From Thiogranum sp963752745 (GTDB lineage Bacteria > Pseudomonadota > Gammaproteobacteria > DSM-19610), in NCBI GenBank assembly GCA_963752745.1, contig CAVWAK010000010.1:1-64000 (forward strand): 64,000 nucleotides of DNA. Direction: 5' to 3'. A program made the position numbers and the translations under genes. Positions 26,413-34,547 of this stretch are shown piece by piece (position 1 is the first letter of the stretch; every line of letters starts with the position of its first letter). The notes below the pieces were generated by a model. The model did not search any database, was not told where the DNA came from, and saw only the letters and a list, made by a program, of their open reading frames with translations.

Positions 26413-27180
26413 TTAGAGGCAGGTGCCGAGAACAATGCCTCGTTGTCGCCATTCGTTGAGTATTTCCTGTCCTCCAGCGATGACCTGCGCGGGGTCAGGG
26501 TGTTGCAGCTCTGCAGCGATCTGCTCGAGTATGCTGCGACCTGTTTTGCCGGGATGTTCCTGTAATAGTGAAAACAAACGGGCGCTGACAGGGTTCAGTT
26601 CCAGAAATCCCACTTCATCGTCGGCATCGCGGTAGACGAGCAAATAGGTGGGCTGCTCATCTGCTTCTGCCGGTTGAAAATCCGGGCTGATACGATGCAC
26701 CGGGTACCGGTAAGAAAGAGGCCAGGCCAGGCTGGATAATGCCGGTACGCTGTGAAGCAGGTCGCCACCTTCGTCAATATGCTGACTGGCGTCGCTTTCT
26801 GCCACAGACAGTGCAAGTTCCACCCACTCATAATGCGCCAGTTCGCGCATGAATGGCGGATCATCATCCTGGTCGCCGCGTTCTATGTCCAGATAATTCA
26901 AAAACTCGCGCGGAATCTCCAGGAATAACGGAGTGTGGCAATGGTGACGTGAAAAAAAATCCCGCGCTATTGCATGCCAGTGCGTATCGTCCAGCAGTTC
27001 TCGCAGTACCGGAAAGCCGTTGCTCAGGAAGCCTTCAACATTGTTGTAGAACAGTTCGCGGTATATGCCCATGCGCCGGTCTTCAATACCGGCAGGTGCT
27101 GCATTCTGTTCCGGATTCCGGATATGCGCGGCAAACGCATACTGCTGCTGCATAAATTCCGGTTTAGCCGTGCTGTGCAT
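26413..27180 (-). CDS. hvfC: DUF2063 protein, HvfC-like partner of the MNIO enzyme
   Basis: DUF2063 proteins act with DUF692 (MNIO) enzymes and are thought to present the precursor peptide. The N-terminal domain is recognisable (AAPAGIEDRRMGIYRELFYN, FLSNGFPVLRELL, RHHCHTPLFLEIPREFLNYL). The C-terminal half has the HISPDFQPAEADEQPTYLLV region and a helical RRE-like end. I choose the ATG at 27180, overlapping hvfB by 17 bases, which gives 255 residues; an in-frame start at 27225 would add 15 residues of unusual composition. It sits directly between hvfB and hvfD. Confidence 0.87.
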   Translation of the reverse strand: MHSTAKPEFMQQQYAFAAHIRNPEQNAAPAGIEDRRMGIYRELFYNNVEGFLSNGFPVLRELLDDTHWHAIARDFFSRHHCHTPLFLEIPREFLNYLDIERGDQDDDPPFMRELAHYEWVELALSVAESDASQHIDEGGDLLHSVPALSSLAWPLSYRYPVHRISPDFQPAEADEQPTYLLVYRDADDEVGFLELNPVSARLFSLLQEHPGKTGRSILEQIAAELQHPDPAQVIAGGQEILNEWRQRGIVLGTCL

Positions 27181-28024
27181 GGCGGGGCTTCTTGCCTTCA
27201 TTGTAGTTTGACTGGATGTCGACAATGCGATCTATCTCGGTCAGTAATTCCGGTAATGGTGGAATATTGAAGTCACGTTCCAGCAGAGTGGGTACCGCGC
27301 CACAGTGCGCGTAAGCTTTGTCGAGCAGTTCCCAAACGGGGTCGATAACATCGGCTCCGTGAGTATCAACAATCAGGTCTTCGGCCTCATCGTAATGACC
27401 AGCGACGTGAAAATACACAACCCTCTCTGCGGGCAGCGCGTAAAGAAATTGTTCCGCGTTATAGCGGTGATTGATGCTGTTTACGTAAATATTATTGACG
27501 TCGAGGAGAAGGTCGCAGTCGGCCTCTTCAAGTACGGCATTAATGAACTCGATTTCTTCCAGTTGCTTGCCGGGCGCAGCGTAATAAGATACGTTTTCCA
27601 TGGCTATACGACGCTCGAGGATATCCTGGGTGCGGCGTATGCGTTCAGCAACGTATTTTACAGCTTCCTCTGTAAAGGGAATGGGCATGAGGTCGTACAG
27701 ATGCCCGTTGTCGCTGCAATAACTCAGATGTTCGGTGTAGGCGCGTATCTGGTGTTCGTCCAGAAAACGCTTGAGGCGATGTAAAAAGGTTTCATCCAGG
27801 GGGGCCGGGCTGCCAATCGATAACGACAGTCCATGGCTTACAAACGGATGCCGCTCGGTAAAGGCACGGAACTGTTTACCGTAACGGCCACCAACTCCGA
27901 TCCAGTTTTCCGGTGCGACTTCATAGAAACCGACCTGGGCGGGTGAATGGTCCGCAAGCGGACCCATAAGGGTCCGCCGCAGGCCAAGACCAGCACCATG
28001 TACGGGATAACTTTTATCCGTCAC
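27164..28024 (-). CDS. hvfB: DUF692 multinuclear iron oxidase (MNIO), HvfB-like
   Basis: MNIO enzymes form an iron centre in a TIM barrel and oxidise cysteines in precursor peptides; MbnB of methanobactin synthesis is the best-known member. The 286-residue protein keeps the acidic and histidine motifs that supply metal ligands: VSHGLSLSIG (His64), YTEHLSY (His99), MENVSYY (Glu143), LLDVNNIYVN (Asp175, Asn177), FHVAGHYDEA (His206, His210) and VDTHGADV. The start is a GTG at 28024. It lies 12 bases after hvfA and overlaps hvfC, so precursor, enzyme and partner are one unit. The likely substrate is the nine-motif Cys peptide upstream. Confidence 0.92.
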   Translation of the reverse strand: MTDKSYPVHGAGLGLRRTLMGPLADHSPAQVGFYEVAPENWIGVGGRYGKQFRAFTERHPFVSHGLSLSIGSPAPLDETFLHRLKRFLDEHQIRAYTEHLSYCSDNGHLYDLMPIPFTEEAVKYVAERIRRTQDILERRIAMENVSYYAAPGKQLEEIEFINAVLEEADCDLLLDVNNIYVNSINHRYNAEQFLYALPAERVVYFHVAGHYDEAEDLIVDTHGADVIDPVWELLDKAYAHCGAVPTLLERDFNIPPLPELLTEIDRIVDIQSNYNEGKKPRHAQHG

Positions 28025-28036
28025 GGCTAAAACGGT

Positions 28037-28408
28037 TTATTTCTTTTCGCCGCCGCACTTACCTTCGCCACATTTGCCTTCTTTGGCTTTCTTTTCGCCG
28101 CCGCACTTACCTTCGCCACATTTGCCTTCTTTGGCTTTCTTTTCGCCGCCGCACTTACCTTCGCCACATTTGCCTTCTTTGGCTTTCTTTTCGCCGCCGC
28201 ACTTACCTTCGCCACACTTACCTTCTTCGGCTTTCTTTTCGCCGCCGCACTTACCTTCCTTGCTATCGGCAACCATGTAGCCGCTGGAAAGTTCGGTCAT
28301 GCTGAAAGGGTTATCCGCAGCGTTGGCAATTGAAGTGCCTGCCAGGGAAGCGACGAAAGCAGCACCAAGTGCAATGGACAGGGGTTTCATAACAGTAGTT
28401 TTAGACAT
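28037..28408 (-). CDS. hvfA: HvfA-like Cys-rich RiPP precursor with nine EGKCG motifs (bufferin type)
   Basis: A 123-residue precursor of a copper-binding modified peptide. A signal peptide (MSKTTVMKPLSIALGAAFVA to about SIANA, cleavage before ADNPF) sends it to the periplasm. A short conserved leader follows (NPFSMTELSSGYMVADS). The rest is nine EGKCG motifs arranged in a 16-residue unit, GEKKAKEGKCGEGKCG. All nine cysteines lie in EGKCG. In studied homologues the Cys of this motif is oxidised by the MNIO to a copper-binding group. The ATG at 28408 has a near-ideal AAGGAGG site eight bases upstream, implying strong expression. The 48-bp coding repeats could vary in number between strains. 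It is the first gene of the predicted hvfABCD-copAZ operon. Confidence 0.9.
   Translation of the reverse strand: MSKTTVMKPLSIALGAAFVASLAGTSIANAADNPFSMTELSSGYMVADSKEGKCGGEKKAEEGKCGEGKCGGEKKAKEGKCGEGKCGGEKKAKEGKCGEGKCGGEKKAKEGKCGEGKCGGEKK
28043..28258 (-). repeat. 48-bp tandem repeat within hvfA
   Basis: Units begin at 28043, 28091, 28139 and 28187, with a half unit at 28235. The first three 48-bp units are identical base for base and the fourth differs at three positions. Each encodes 16 residues with two EGKCG motifs. Nucleotide identity, not just protein identity, points to recent duplication by slippage or recombination. This is coding repeat, not CRISPR: there are no unique spacers. Confidence 0.95.
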
Positions 28409-28603
28409 TGATATCGCCTCCTTAAGGCTTCATTTACTATTGCGGTAGCGATGCACCGCAAATTTACCGGCATTTCATGCCATCACCCGTCATGGGTGAC
28501 AGCCACTACGACCAGCCGGGGTTGGGAAAGTTTCCGGAAATTCGGTATTCCGGAAACTGAATGGGTTCCACAGCGCGGGGAAAGTGGTTTTCACGATGCG
28601 TTT
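28409..28603. promoter_or_regulatory. hvfA upstream region with three inverted repeats
   Basis: This 195-base gap between DUF1841 and hvfA must hold the operon promoter. An 11-bp perfect inverted repeat, AGTTTCCGGAA with its complement, lies at 28529-28539 and 28548-28558 around an 8-base loop. TCACCC/GGGTGA and TGCGGT/ACCGCA arms lie nearer the gene (about 28483-28499 and 28441-28460). The 11-bp element could be an operator or a terminator for the gene upstream, though no T-run follows. No textbook CueR or Fur box was recognised. Confidence 0.45.
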
Positions 28604-29041
28604 TCAGCCTTTCTCCGCGAGATTCTTCATACAGCTCAGGTAGCGCGCTTCGTCGGGCATAGTGCCGTCACGTTGTGCCTGCCAGATCATTTCTGCGAGG
28701 CATTCCATCAGCTGGTGATCCAGTGCATGCAGGTCATTATTGCCCATTGCCAGCTGCTGATACAGTGTGCGAACACCCTCCGGCCGGTCGGTACCGACCT
28801 GTTCGCGTATGGCCAGGTGCATTCCCATGTGCAGGAACGGGTTGGTCTCTCCCAGTTCCGGCAGGTATTCCTTGCCGAGTGCCTGATCGGGATTTTCCAG
28901 CAGCGGATGGTACTCCGGATGCTGCTCGATAACTGCAACAATTTCAGTTTGCAGGGGTTCCATGGGCAAATGCTGCCGATGCCTGCTCCAGGCGTCGCAG
29001 TACATACTGCGCAGTTGGTTGCGATCCTGTCCGAATAGCAT
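28604..29041 (-). CDS. DUF1841 family protein
   Basis: A 145-residue cytoplasmic protein of the DUF1841 family, whose function is unknown. Family hallmarks are the N-terminal FGQDRNQLRSMYCDAWSRHR and the segment ETNPFLHMGMHLAIREQVGT. It has no signal peptide or membrane helix. In many gammaproteobacteria it lies next to nth and the rnf genes, as here, where nth is about 70 bases upstream on the same strand. No catalytic motif can be named. Confidence 0.85.
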   Translation of the reverse strand: MLFGQDRNQLRSMYCDAWSRHRQHLPMEPLQTEIVAVIEQHPEYHPLLENPDQALGKEYLPELGETNPFLHMGMHLAIREQVGTDRPEGVRTLYQQLAMGNNDLHALDHQLMECLAEMIWQAQRDGTMPDEARYLSCMKNLAEKG

Positions 29042-29113
29042 AGTCTAGTCCAAGTTGCCGAGATTACTGGATTTCCAGGGTATTAGGCAAATTTTAGTTG
29101 TCTCCGAATTGCG

Positions 29114-29749
29114 TCAGTTTTCGGTCTTCTGGCGGTATTCGCACAGGTCTTCGATGATGCAGCTGCCACAGCGTGGGGTGCGCGCGACGCAGGTATACCG
29201 TCCGTGCAGAATCAGCCAGTGGTGCGCATCCTGCTTGAATTCGTCCGGAATGAACTTCAGCAGTTTACGTTCGACTTCGTTCACATTTTTGCCCGGTGCG
29301 ATGCCGGTGCGGTTCGATACGCGGAAGATGTGTGTGTCGACGGCGATGGTAGGCTGGCCGAAGGCGGTGTTGAGAATAACATTGGCTGTTTTCCGCCCAA
29401 CACCTGGCAGCGCCTCCAGGGCCTGGCGTTGATCCGGAACTTTACTCTGGTGTTGTTCGACCAGGATTTGTGCGGCAGCAATGACGTTTTTTGCCTTGGT
29501 GTTATACAGGCCAATAGTCTTTATATGGCCCTTTAGGCCTTCTTCACCGAGTTTCAGCATTGCCTGAGGGGTTTTAACTTTCCTGAAGAGTGTTTTGGTG
29601 GCTTTGTTGACGCCTACATCTGTGGACTGTGCAGACAGCGCGACGGCGACCAGCAGTTGGTAGGGGTTGCCATAGTTGAGTTCGGTTGTGGGCGCAGGGT
29701 TTTCGGCGCGTAGTCGGGTGAAGATTTCTGTGCGTTTTTGTTTATTCAT
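29114..29749 (-). CDS. nth: Endonuclease III (DNA glycosylase/AP lyase)
   Basis: Base-excision repair enzyme removing oxidised pyrimidines and cutting abasic sites. The 211-residue product from the ATG at 29749 has the helix-hairpin-helix motif LPGVGRKTANVIL with the catalytic lysine. The catalytic Asp is in VDTHIFRVSNR. The C-terminal 4Fe-4S loop has CVARTPRCGSCIIEDLC in the normal C-x6-C-x2-C-x5-C spacing. Upstream in-frame codons exist but give no conserved sequence. It lies downstream of the rnf operon, the order seen in many gammaproteobacteria, separated by an unusual inverted repeat. Confidence 0.95.
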   Translation of the reverse strand: MNKQKRTEIFTRLRAENPAPTTELNYGNPYQLLVAVALSAQSTDVGVNKATKTLFRKVKTPQAMLKLGEEGLKGHIKTIGLYNTKAKNVIAAAQILVEQHQSKVPDQRQALEALPGVGRKTANVILNTAFGQPTIAVDTHIFRVSNRTGIAPGKNVNEVERKLLKFIPDEFKQDAHHWLILHGRYTCVARTPRCGSCIIEDLCEYRQKTEN

Positions 29750-29769
29750 TATGAGGGTTTGGGGCTGAG

Positions 29770-29874
29770 GCGGCGGGGAGGGGAGTCTGATTGCAGCTTC
29801 GGTACCTTGCGGGCATACTCCAACGGCACTTCCTGTGGGCGCAGGCGCCACAATCAACTTCCCCTCCCCGCCGC
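29770..29874. repeat. Long inverted repeat between nth and rnfE
   Basis: A 24-base arm at 29770-29793 (GC-rich, starting GCGGCGGGGAGGGGA) is the reverse complement of 29851-29874 with three mismatches; the 57-base interior is GC-rich. The whole lies between the rnfE stop and the nth start on the minus strand, so the rnf-nth message would contain a large hairpin. There is no T-run. It could be a REP-like or mobile hairpin element, or an mRNA stability structure. Confidence 0.7.
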
Positions 29875-29913
29875 TTGCAGTGCGCTGGTATCTCCAGTGC
29901 TTACAGTGCAATC

Positions 29914-30600
29914 CTACCCGGCGTTCGCCGGTGTTTGTTTCAATTCCAGTGCGCTCGTTTGAATTTGCTGCTTGCGATTATCAATCGCGTTCTTCATGGC
30001 AATCAGCAAACCGAGGCCTATAAACGCACCGGGTGGCAGTATTGCCAGTAGAAAACCGCTGTAGTCATCGATGAGCGTAATGGTTAATACGCGCGCGGCT
30101 TCTCCGAACATCAGGTGGGCCTGGGCGAACAGGGTGCCCTGGCCGATAATTTCGCGTAAGCCGCCCAGTGTGACGAGAACCAGCAGAAAACCCATGCCCA
30201 TACTCAGGCCGTCAATAAATGAGCGGCCAACGCTGTTCTTGGAGGCGAAAGCCTCTGCACGTCCGATGATCGAACAGTTGGTGACAATCAGGGGTATGAA
30301 AATACCCAGGATCTTATAGAGGTCGTAGAACCAGGCGCTCATCACCAGCTCTATCACGGTGACCACAGAGGCGATAACCAGTACAAAGACCGGTATGCGG
30401 ACTTCCTGGCGTACCAGTGTGCGGATCAGCGATACAATAACGTTTGAGGCGACCAGCGTGATAAGTGTCGCCAGGCCAAGACCAAGACCATTGATGAAGG
30501 TGCCGGTTACGGCCAGTAACGGGCACAGGCCCAGCAGTTGGACCAGGCCGACGTTATTCGACCAGAAGCCGTCGCGGACTATCGTTTTATAGTTATTCAT
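29914..30600 (-). CDS. rnfE: RnfE, Rnf electron-transport complex subunit E
   Basis: Membrane subunit of the ion-translocating Rnf complex that couples NADH and ferredoxin electron transfer. The 228-residue protein has six predicted helices and the paired signature NNVGLVQLLGLCPLLAVTG near the N-terminus, homologous to RnfA. GLREIIGQGTLFAQAHLMF and GAFIGLGLLIAMKNAI are family stretches. It begins four bases inside the end of rnfG. It is the last rnf gene before nth. Confidence 0.95.
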   Translation of the reverse strand: MNNYKTIVRDGFWSNNVGLVQLLGLCPLLAVTGTFINGLGLGLATLITLVASNVIVSLIRTLVRQEVRIPVFVLVIASVVTVIELVMSAWFYDLYKILGIFIPLIVTNCSIIGRAEAFASKNSVGRSFIDGLSMGMGFLLVLVTLGGLREIIGQGTLFAQAHLMFGEAARVLTITLIDDYSGFLLAILPPGAFIGLGLLIAMKNAIDNRKQQIQTSALELKQTPANAG

Positions 30601-31235
30601 GACTGTGGTTTTTCATGCGGGTGTTGCTCAAACAGGGTTTGACCATAGGCCTTGTAGTATAGCAAAGCTTCCTTAACGGCTTTCACGACAGCGCGAGGGG
30701 TAATGGTGGCGCCGGTAAACTGGTCAAATGTTCCGCCGTCGCGTTTGACTTTCCAGTTATTTTCCTGCGGATCAAGCAATGACTTGCCATTGAACTCGAG
30801 AACCCAGTCCGAGCGTTCGGCTTCGATCCGGTCACCTAGTCCCGGCGTTTCCCGGTGCTGGATGACGCGCACGCCTGCCAGCTTGCCGTTAAGCTGGATT
30901 GCTACCAGCAGGCGAATGCTGCCGTTATAACCATCCGGTGCAACCGGTGCGAGTACGGCGGCCACGGGCCAGCCGTTCTTGCGGGCTCGATAGACCGGAA
31001 CCGGTGCATCGGTACCCAGCAGTTCGCTGTTCTGTACGTAGAGAATGTCAGCATAGATATCGTTATCGTAGAGGTCTTCGGGTACCAGTTCATTCAGACT
31101 CTTCAGCAAGGCCCGGCGCTGATTCTCGGCGATGCGTTCTTCCGTGCTTTCAAATATATAGGCGACGATACCCGTGCCAATGATCGCAAACAGGAATAGA
31201 AATATTGCTGAAATCAGGACCGGCCGGTAACTCAT
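30597..31235 (-). CDS. rnfG: RnfG, FMN-binding subunit of the Rnf complex
   Basis: Single-span membrane protein whose periplasmic domain carries a covalently bound FMN. The 212-residue sequence has the N-terminal helix (VLISAIFLFLFAIIGTGIVA). The flavinylation motif is in DQFTGATITPRAVV, where the threonine of GATIT is the expected attachment site. The HRETPGLGDRIE motif is also conserved. Gene overlap with rnfE and the two-base gap to rnfD support one operon. Confidence 0.95.
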   Translation of the reverse strand: MSYRPVLISAIFLFLFAIIGTGIVAYIFESTEERIAENQRRALLKSLNELVPEDLYDNDIYADILYVQNSELLGTDAPVPVYRARKNGWPVAAVLAPVAPDGYNGSIRLLVAIQLNGKLAGVRVIQHRETPGLGDRIEAERSDWVLEFNGKSLLDPQENNWKVKRDGGTFDQFTGATITPRAVVKAVKEALLYYKAYGQTLFEQHPHEKPQS

Positions 31236-31237
31236 GG

Positions 31238-32272
31238 CTATTCTTTCTCATGCCCGAACACCCTGGGCTGGGTATAGTAGTCAAGAGTAGGCGCGGCCAT
31301 GTTCATCAGCAGCACGGCAAAGGCGACACCGTCCGGGTAACCACCCCAGGTGCGGATGATGTACGCAATAATGCCAATACCGGCGCCGTAGTAAATTCGC
31401 CCGCGCGGCGTCGTGGCTGCAGACACCGGGTCGGTGGCAATAAAAAAGGCTCCCAGCATGGTGGCGCCGCTGAACAGGTGAAATATCGGTGAACCGAAGC
31501 TGTCGCTGTCAGCAACATAAAACAACAGTGAAATGACAAACATCCCGCCCAGCATGCCTGCCGGTATCTGCCAGTGTATGGCGCGCTGGCGCCACAGCCA
31601 GATACCACCCACAAGAAATGCCAGATTGATCCATTCCCAGCCGTGACCGGCGAAGCTGCCGTACACCGGATTGTTTACGATTTCACTCCAGGTGTAGTTG
31701 AGACCCAGCTGGGTTTTGGCCGTATCCAGCGGTGTCGCCATAGTGAAGCTGTCGAGTAGACTGCCGGCCGGCACAACACCGGTAAAGATCAGCTGCAGTG
31801 TATCCGTAAATGCCAGGGTTTCTCCCGCAACACCGCTTGGCGGCGACCACAGGGTCATTTGTAACGGAAAAGAAATTATCAGAACGACAAAGCCAACCAT
31901 GGCAGGATTGAAAGGGTTATAACCGAGACCACCATAAAGTTGCTTGGCGATGACAATGGCAAATGCGGAGCCGATGAAGGGTATCCACCAGGGCGCCAGC
32001 GGCGGCAGTGCCAGCCCCAGTAGCAGCCCGGTCAGGACGGCGCTGTAATCGCCAAGGGCCGGCGCTACCGGCTTGCCGCGCAGGCGTAGCATGGCCGCTT
32101 CAGAAGCTGCAGCCGTAGCAGTGGCAATTAACAGGTTGGTGATCACGCCCCAGCCAAAAAACAGGAACAGGCACAGTGCCCCCGGGATCAGCCCCAGAAT
32201 GACCTTGAGCATGAGACGTGACAGGTCATTACTGACCGGTAGATAGGGTGAGGTGCCGGTTTTGAATTCCAT
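31238..32272 (-). CDS. rnfD: RnfD, membrane subunit of the Rnf complex
   Basis: A 344-residue multi-span protein with homology to NqrB, carrying covalent FMN. The attachment motif is visible as FHLFSGATMLGAFFIATDPV (threonine of SGAT). The N-terminus (GTSPYLPVSNDLSRLMLKVI) and GGLGYNPFNPAMVGFVVLII are characteristic. It starts directly at the end of rnfC, sharing one base, indicating coupling. Confidence 0.95.
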   Translation of the reverse strand: MEFKTGTSPYLPVSNDLSRLMLKVILGLIPGALCLFLFFGWGVITNLLIATATAAASEAAMLRLRGKPVAPALGDYSAVLTGLLLGLALPPLAPWWIPFIGSAFAIVIAKQLYGGLGYNPFNPAMVGFVVLIISFPLQMTLWSPPSGVAGETLAFTDTLQLIFTGVVPAGSLLDSFTMATPLDTAKTQLGLNYTWSEIVNNPVYGSFAGHGWEWINLAFLVGGIWLWRQRAIHWQIPAGMLGGMFVISLLFYVADSDSFGSPIFHLFSGATMLGAFFIATDPVSAATTPRGRIYYGAGIGIIAYIIRTWGGYPDGVAFAVLLMNMAAPTLDYYTQPRVFGHEKE

Positions 32273-33918
32273 TACTCACCCGTCGTAGTGTTTTGTGCTG
32301 CGCGGCGTTTGTCGATCTCGGAAATTTTCGCCTGTTGTTCGGCGGACAGACCATCGATATTCTTCGCGTTTGCATCCTGCTCGGCTTTTTTGGCCTTGAC
32401 GCGATCCAAAGCCGCAGCGATCTCCGCCTTCTTGTCATCGGCATCGCCGACTTTGGGCTTGTTCAGGGCTTTTTTGGCCTTGGCGCGACGTTCTTCAAGG
32501 GCTTTCTTTTCGCGTTCCAGACGGTCGAGTCGGAACTCGTGACGCTGGCGCGCAATATCCGAACTTTGCCGTTCGCGCTCCTGATCCCAGATCTCGGTCT
32601 TGGCGAAGCGATAATACTGAACCAGGGGTATATGGCTTGGGCAGACCTGTGCACAGCAACCGCATTCAATGCAGTCAAACAGGCTATGGTCCTGAACCTT
32701 GTCAAAGTCGCGCGCGTGAGCATGCCAGTATAACTGTTGTGGCAGCAGTTGCGCCGGGCATACTAAAGCGCACTCACCGCAACGAATGCAGGCACTGGCC
32801 GCCTTTGGCGGCGCTATATCTGCCTGACTTGCAGCCAGCAGACAGTTGGTGGTTTTGATCACCGGCAGGTTGTCGCTTGCCAGTGAGATTCCCATCATCG
32901 GTCCCCCCATGAGCAGACGTTCGATATCCTGGGTATAGCCGCCACAGTCCTCGATCAGATCGGCTATCGGTGTGCCGATGCGTACTTCCAGGTTGCAGGG
33001 CTCGGCAACACCGGCTCCGGTTACAGTGACCACCCGGGAGATTAGCGGTTCACCGTTGATCAGGGCGCGTGATATGGCGGCGGCAGTGCCAACATTGTGG
33101 CAAACAATACCCAGGTCAGCTGGTAGACCCTGGCTGGGGACTTCCTCGCCGGTGAGTGCGTAGATCAGTTGCTTCTCACCGCCTGCCGGGTACAGGCTGG
33201 GAACCGGAACAACACGTATATCGTTTGCACCGCAGGCTTCGAGGCTTTTGCCGAGACAGTCGATGGCGCGTGGCATATTGTCTTCTACGCCGATAACGAC
33301 CTGCTGTGCGCCGAGTGCATGTCGCATTATGCGGATACCATCGATCACATCCTGTGTACAGCAGCACATCAGCGCCTCGTCACAACTGATGAACGGTTCA
33401 CACTCGGCACCATTGATGACCAGTAACTCTACTTGTCGGTCAGGCCCGGGATTGAGCTTCACCGCGCTGGGAAAGCCGGCGCCACCAAGACCAACAATAC
33501 CGGCTGCCCTTACTTGCTGGCGTATGTCGGCGGGGTCAGCTTCCAGTACCCGGTCAATTTTCAGGCCGGTATCGGCAGCACGGTCTTCGCCGTCCGCGAT
33601 AATCACTACACAGCTGGCGTTCAGGCCGGACGGGTGGGGTACCGGGTAATCAGCGATATCGGTGATTGTCCCTGAAGTCGGTGCGTGTACCGGAGCGCTG
33701 ATGTAGTCAGTGGAGCGGCCTATGAGCTGGCCCTTGAGTACCTTGTCTCCGGGTTTTACCAGCGCTTCAGCCGGCACACCGATATGCTGGCTGAGTGGGA
33801 CAATAAGGCGTTCGGGCAGGCGCGCCTGACGCACGGGTGTACGTAGCGACTGCGACTTGTTGGATGCCAGGCGCAGGCCACCGGGAATAGCGAGAGGTTG
33901 TTCCAGAATGCTGACCAT
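32272..33918 (-). CDS. rnfC: RnfC, NADH- and Fe-S-binding subunit of the Rnf complex
   Basis: Peripheral subunit that oxidises NADH and passes electrons on. The 548-residue protein has an N-terminal barrel-like domain, the flavin/NADH region with GIVGLGGAGFPSAVKLNPG, and two 4Fe-4S motifs (CIRCGECALVCP and CIECGCCAQVCPSHIP). The last 110 residues are a charged Lys/Ala/Glu-rich coiled tail, variable in length within the family and short here. The start MVSILEQPLAIPGGLRLASN is well matched. A 68-base gap separates it from rnfB. Confidence 0.95.
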   Translation of the reverse strand: MVSILEQPLAIPGGLRLASNKSQSLRTPVRQARLPERLIVPLSQHIGVPAEALVKPGDKVLKGQLIGRSTDYISAPVHAPTSGTITDIADYPVPHPSGLNASCVVIIADGEDRAADTGLKIDRVLEADPADIRQQVRAAGIVGLGGAGFPSAVKLNPGPDRQVELLVINGAECEPFISCDEALMCCCTQDVIDGIRIMRHALGAQQVVIGVEDNMPRAIDCLGKSLEACGANDIRVVPVPSLYPAGGEKQLIYALTGEEVPSQGLPADLGIVCHNVGTAAAISRALINGEPLISRVVTVTGAGVAEPCNLEVRIGTPIADLIEDCGGYTQDIERLLMGGPMMGISLASDNLPVIKTTNCLLAASQADIAPPKAASACIRCGECALVCPAQLLPQQLYWHAHARDFDKVQDHSLFDCIECGCCAQVCPSHIPLVQYYRFAKTEIWDQERERQSSDIARQRHEFRLDRLEREKKALEERRAKAKKALNKPKVGDADDKKAEIAAALDRVKAKKAEQDANAKNIDGLSAEQQAKISEIDKRRAAQNTTTGE

Positions 33919-33986
33919 TGAGGCCGCATTGTACAGTGTCTGTGGCCAAAAATACGCCGGCTACACAGGGGGATTGTTGACCTGAA

Positions 33987-34541
33987 TCAAGCCCTTTCGC
34001 GGCTTTCGGCGGGTTCCGGGTAAGGCCATTTCCAGTTATCGATAGCCTGAGCAACCGCTACCATGTCGATACAGTCTACCGGGCAGGGCGGTACACACAG
34101 GTCGCAACCGGTGCATTCGCTTTCGATCACGGTGTGCATCTGTTTGGCAGCTCCAAGAATGGCATCCACCGGGCAGGCCTGAATACAGAGGGTGCAGCCA
34201 ATGCAGGTTTGTTCATCAATTACCGCGACACGTTTTACTTTATGTTCGCCGTGTTCTGCATTCAGTGGTTTTGGCTCTACGCCGAGCAGGTCGGCCAGCG
34301 CCTGTATGGTGGCCTCTCCGCCGGGAGGGCACTGGTTGATGTCTGCTTCTCCGGCAGCAATGGCTTCGGCATAAGGTCGGCAGCCGGCATAGGTACATTG
34401 GCCACACTGGGTCTGGGGCAGGATAGCATCGACCTGATCAGCGATCGGGTCGCCCTCCACCTTGAAACGGATGGCGGAAAAGCCCAGCAGCAGCCCAAAG
34501 CAGGCAGCCAGGATTCCAATAGCGAGCATGGCGGTGAGCAT
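33987..34541 (-). CDS. rnfB: RnfB, ferredoxin-type subunit of the Rnf complex
   Basis: Membrane-anchored iron-sulfur subunit. The 184-residue protein has an N-terminal helix (MLTAMLAIGILAACFGLLLG). A four-Cys cluster region follows (ILPQTQCGQCTYAGCRPYAE), then two 4Fe-4S motifs (CIGCTLCIQACP and CTGCDLCVPPCP). Length is typical. It lies six bases after rnfA. Confidence 0.95.
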   Translation of the reverse strand: MLTAMLAIGILAACFGLLLGFSAIRFKVEGDPIADQVDAILPQTQCGQCTYAGCRPYAEAIAAGEADINQCPPGGEATIQALADLLGVEPKPLNAEHGEHKVKRVAVIDEQTCIGCTLCIQACPVDAILGAAKQMHTVIESECTGCDLCVPPCPVDCIDMVAVAQAIDNWKWPYPEPAESRERA

Positions 34542-34547
34542 GGCGAC

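Noticed and set aside
28043..28258. Regular 48-bp repeats considered as a CRISPR array
   Set aside because: There are no unique spacers; the repeats are contiguous and code in frame for EGKCG units of hvfA.
28074..28280. Plus-strand frame opposite hvfA rich in FFSPPHLPSPHLPS repeats
   Set aside because: It exists only because the antisense of a 48-bp in-frame repeat is also open; no ribosome site or similarity.
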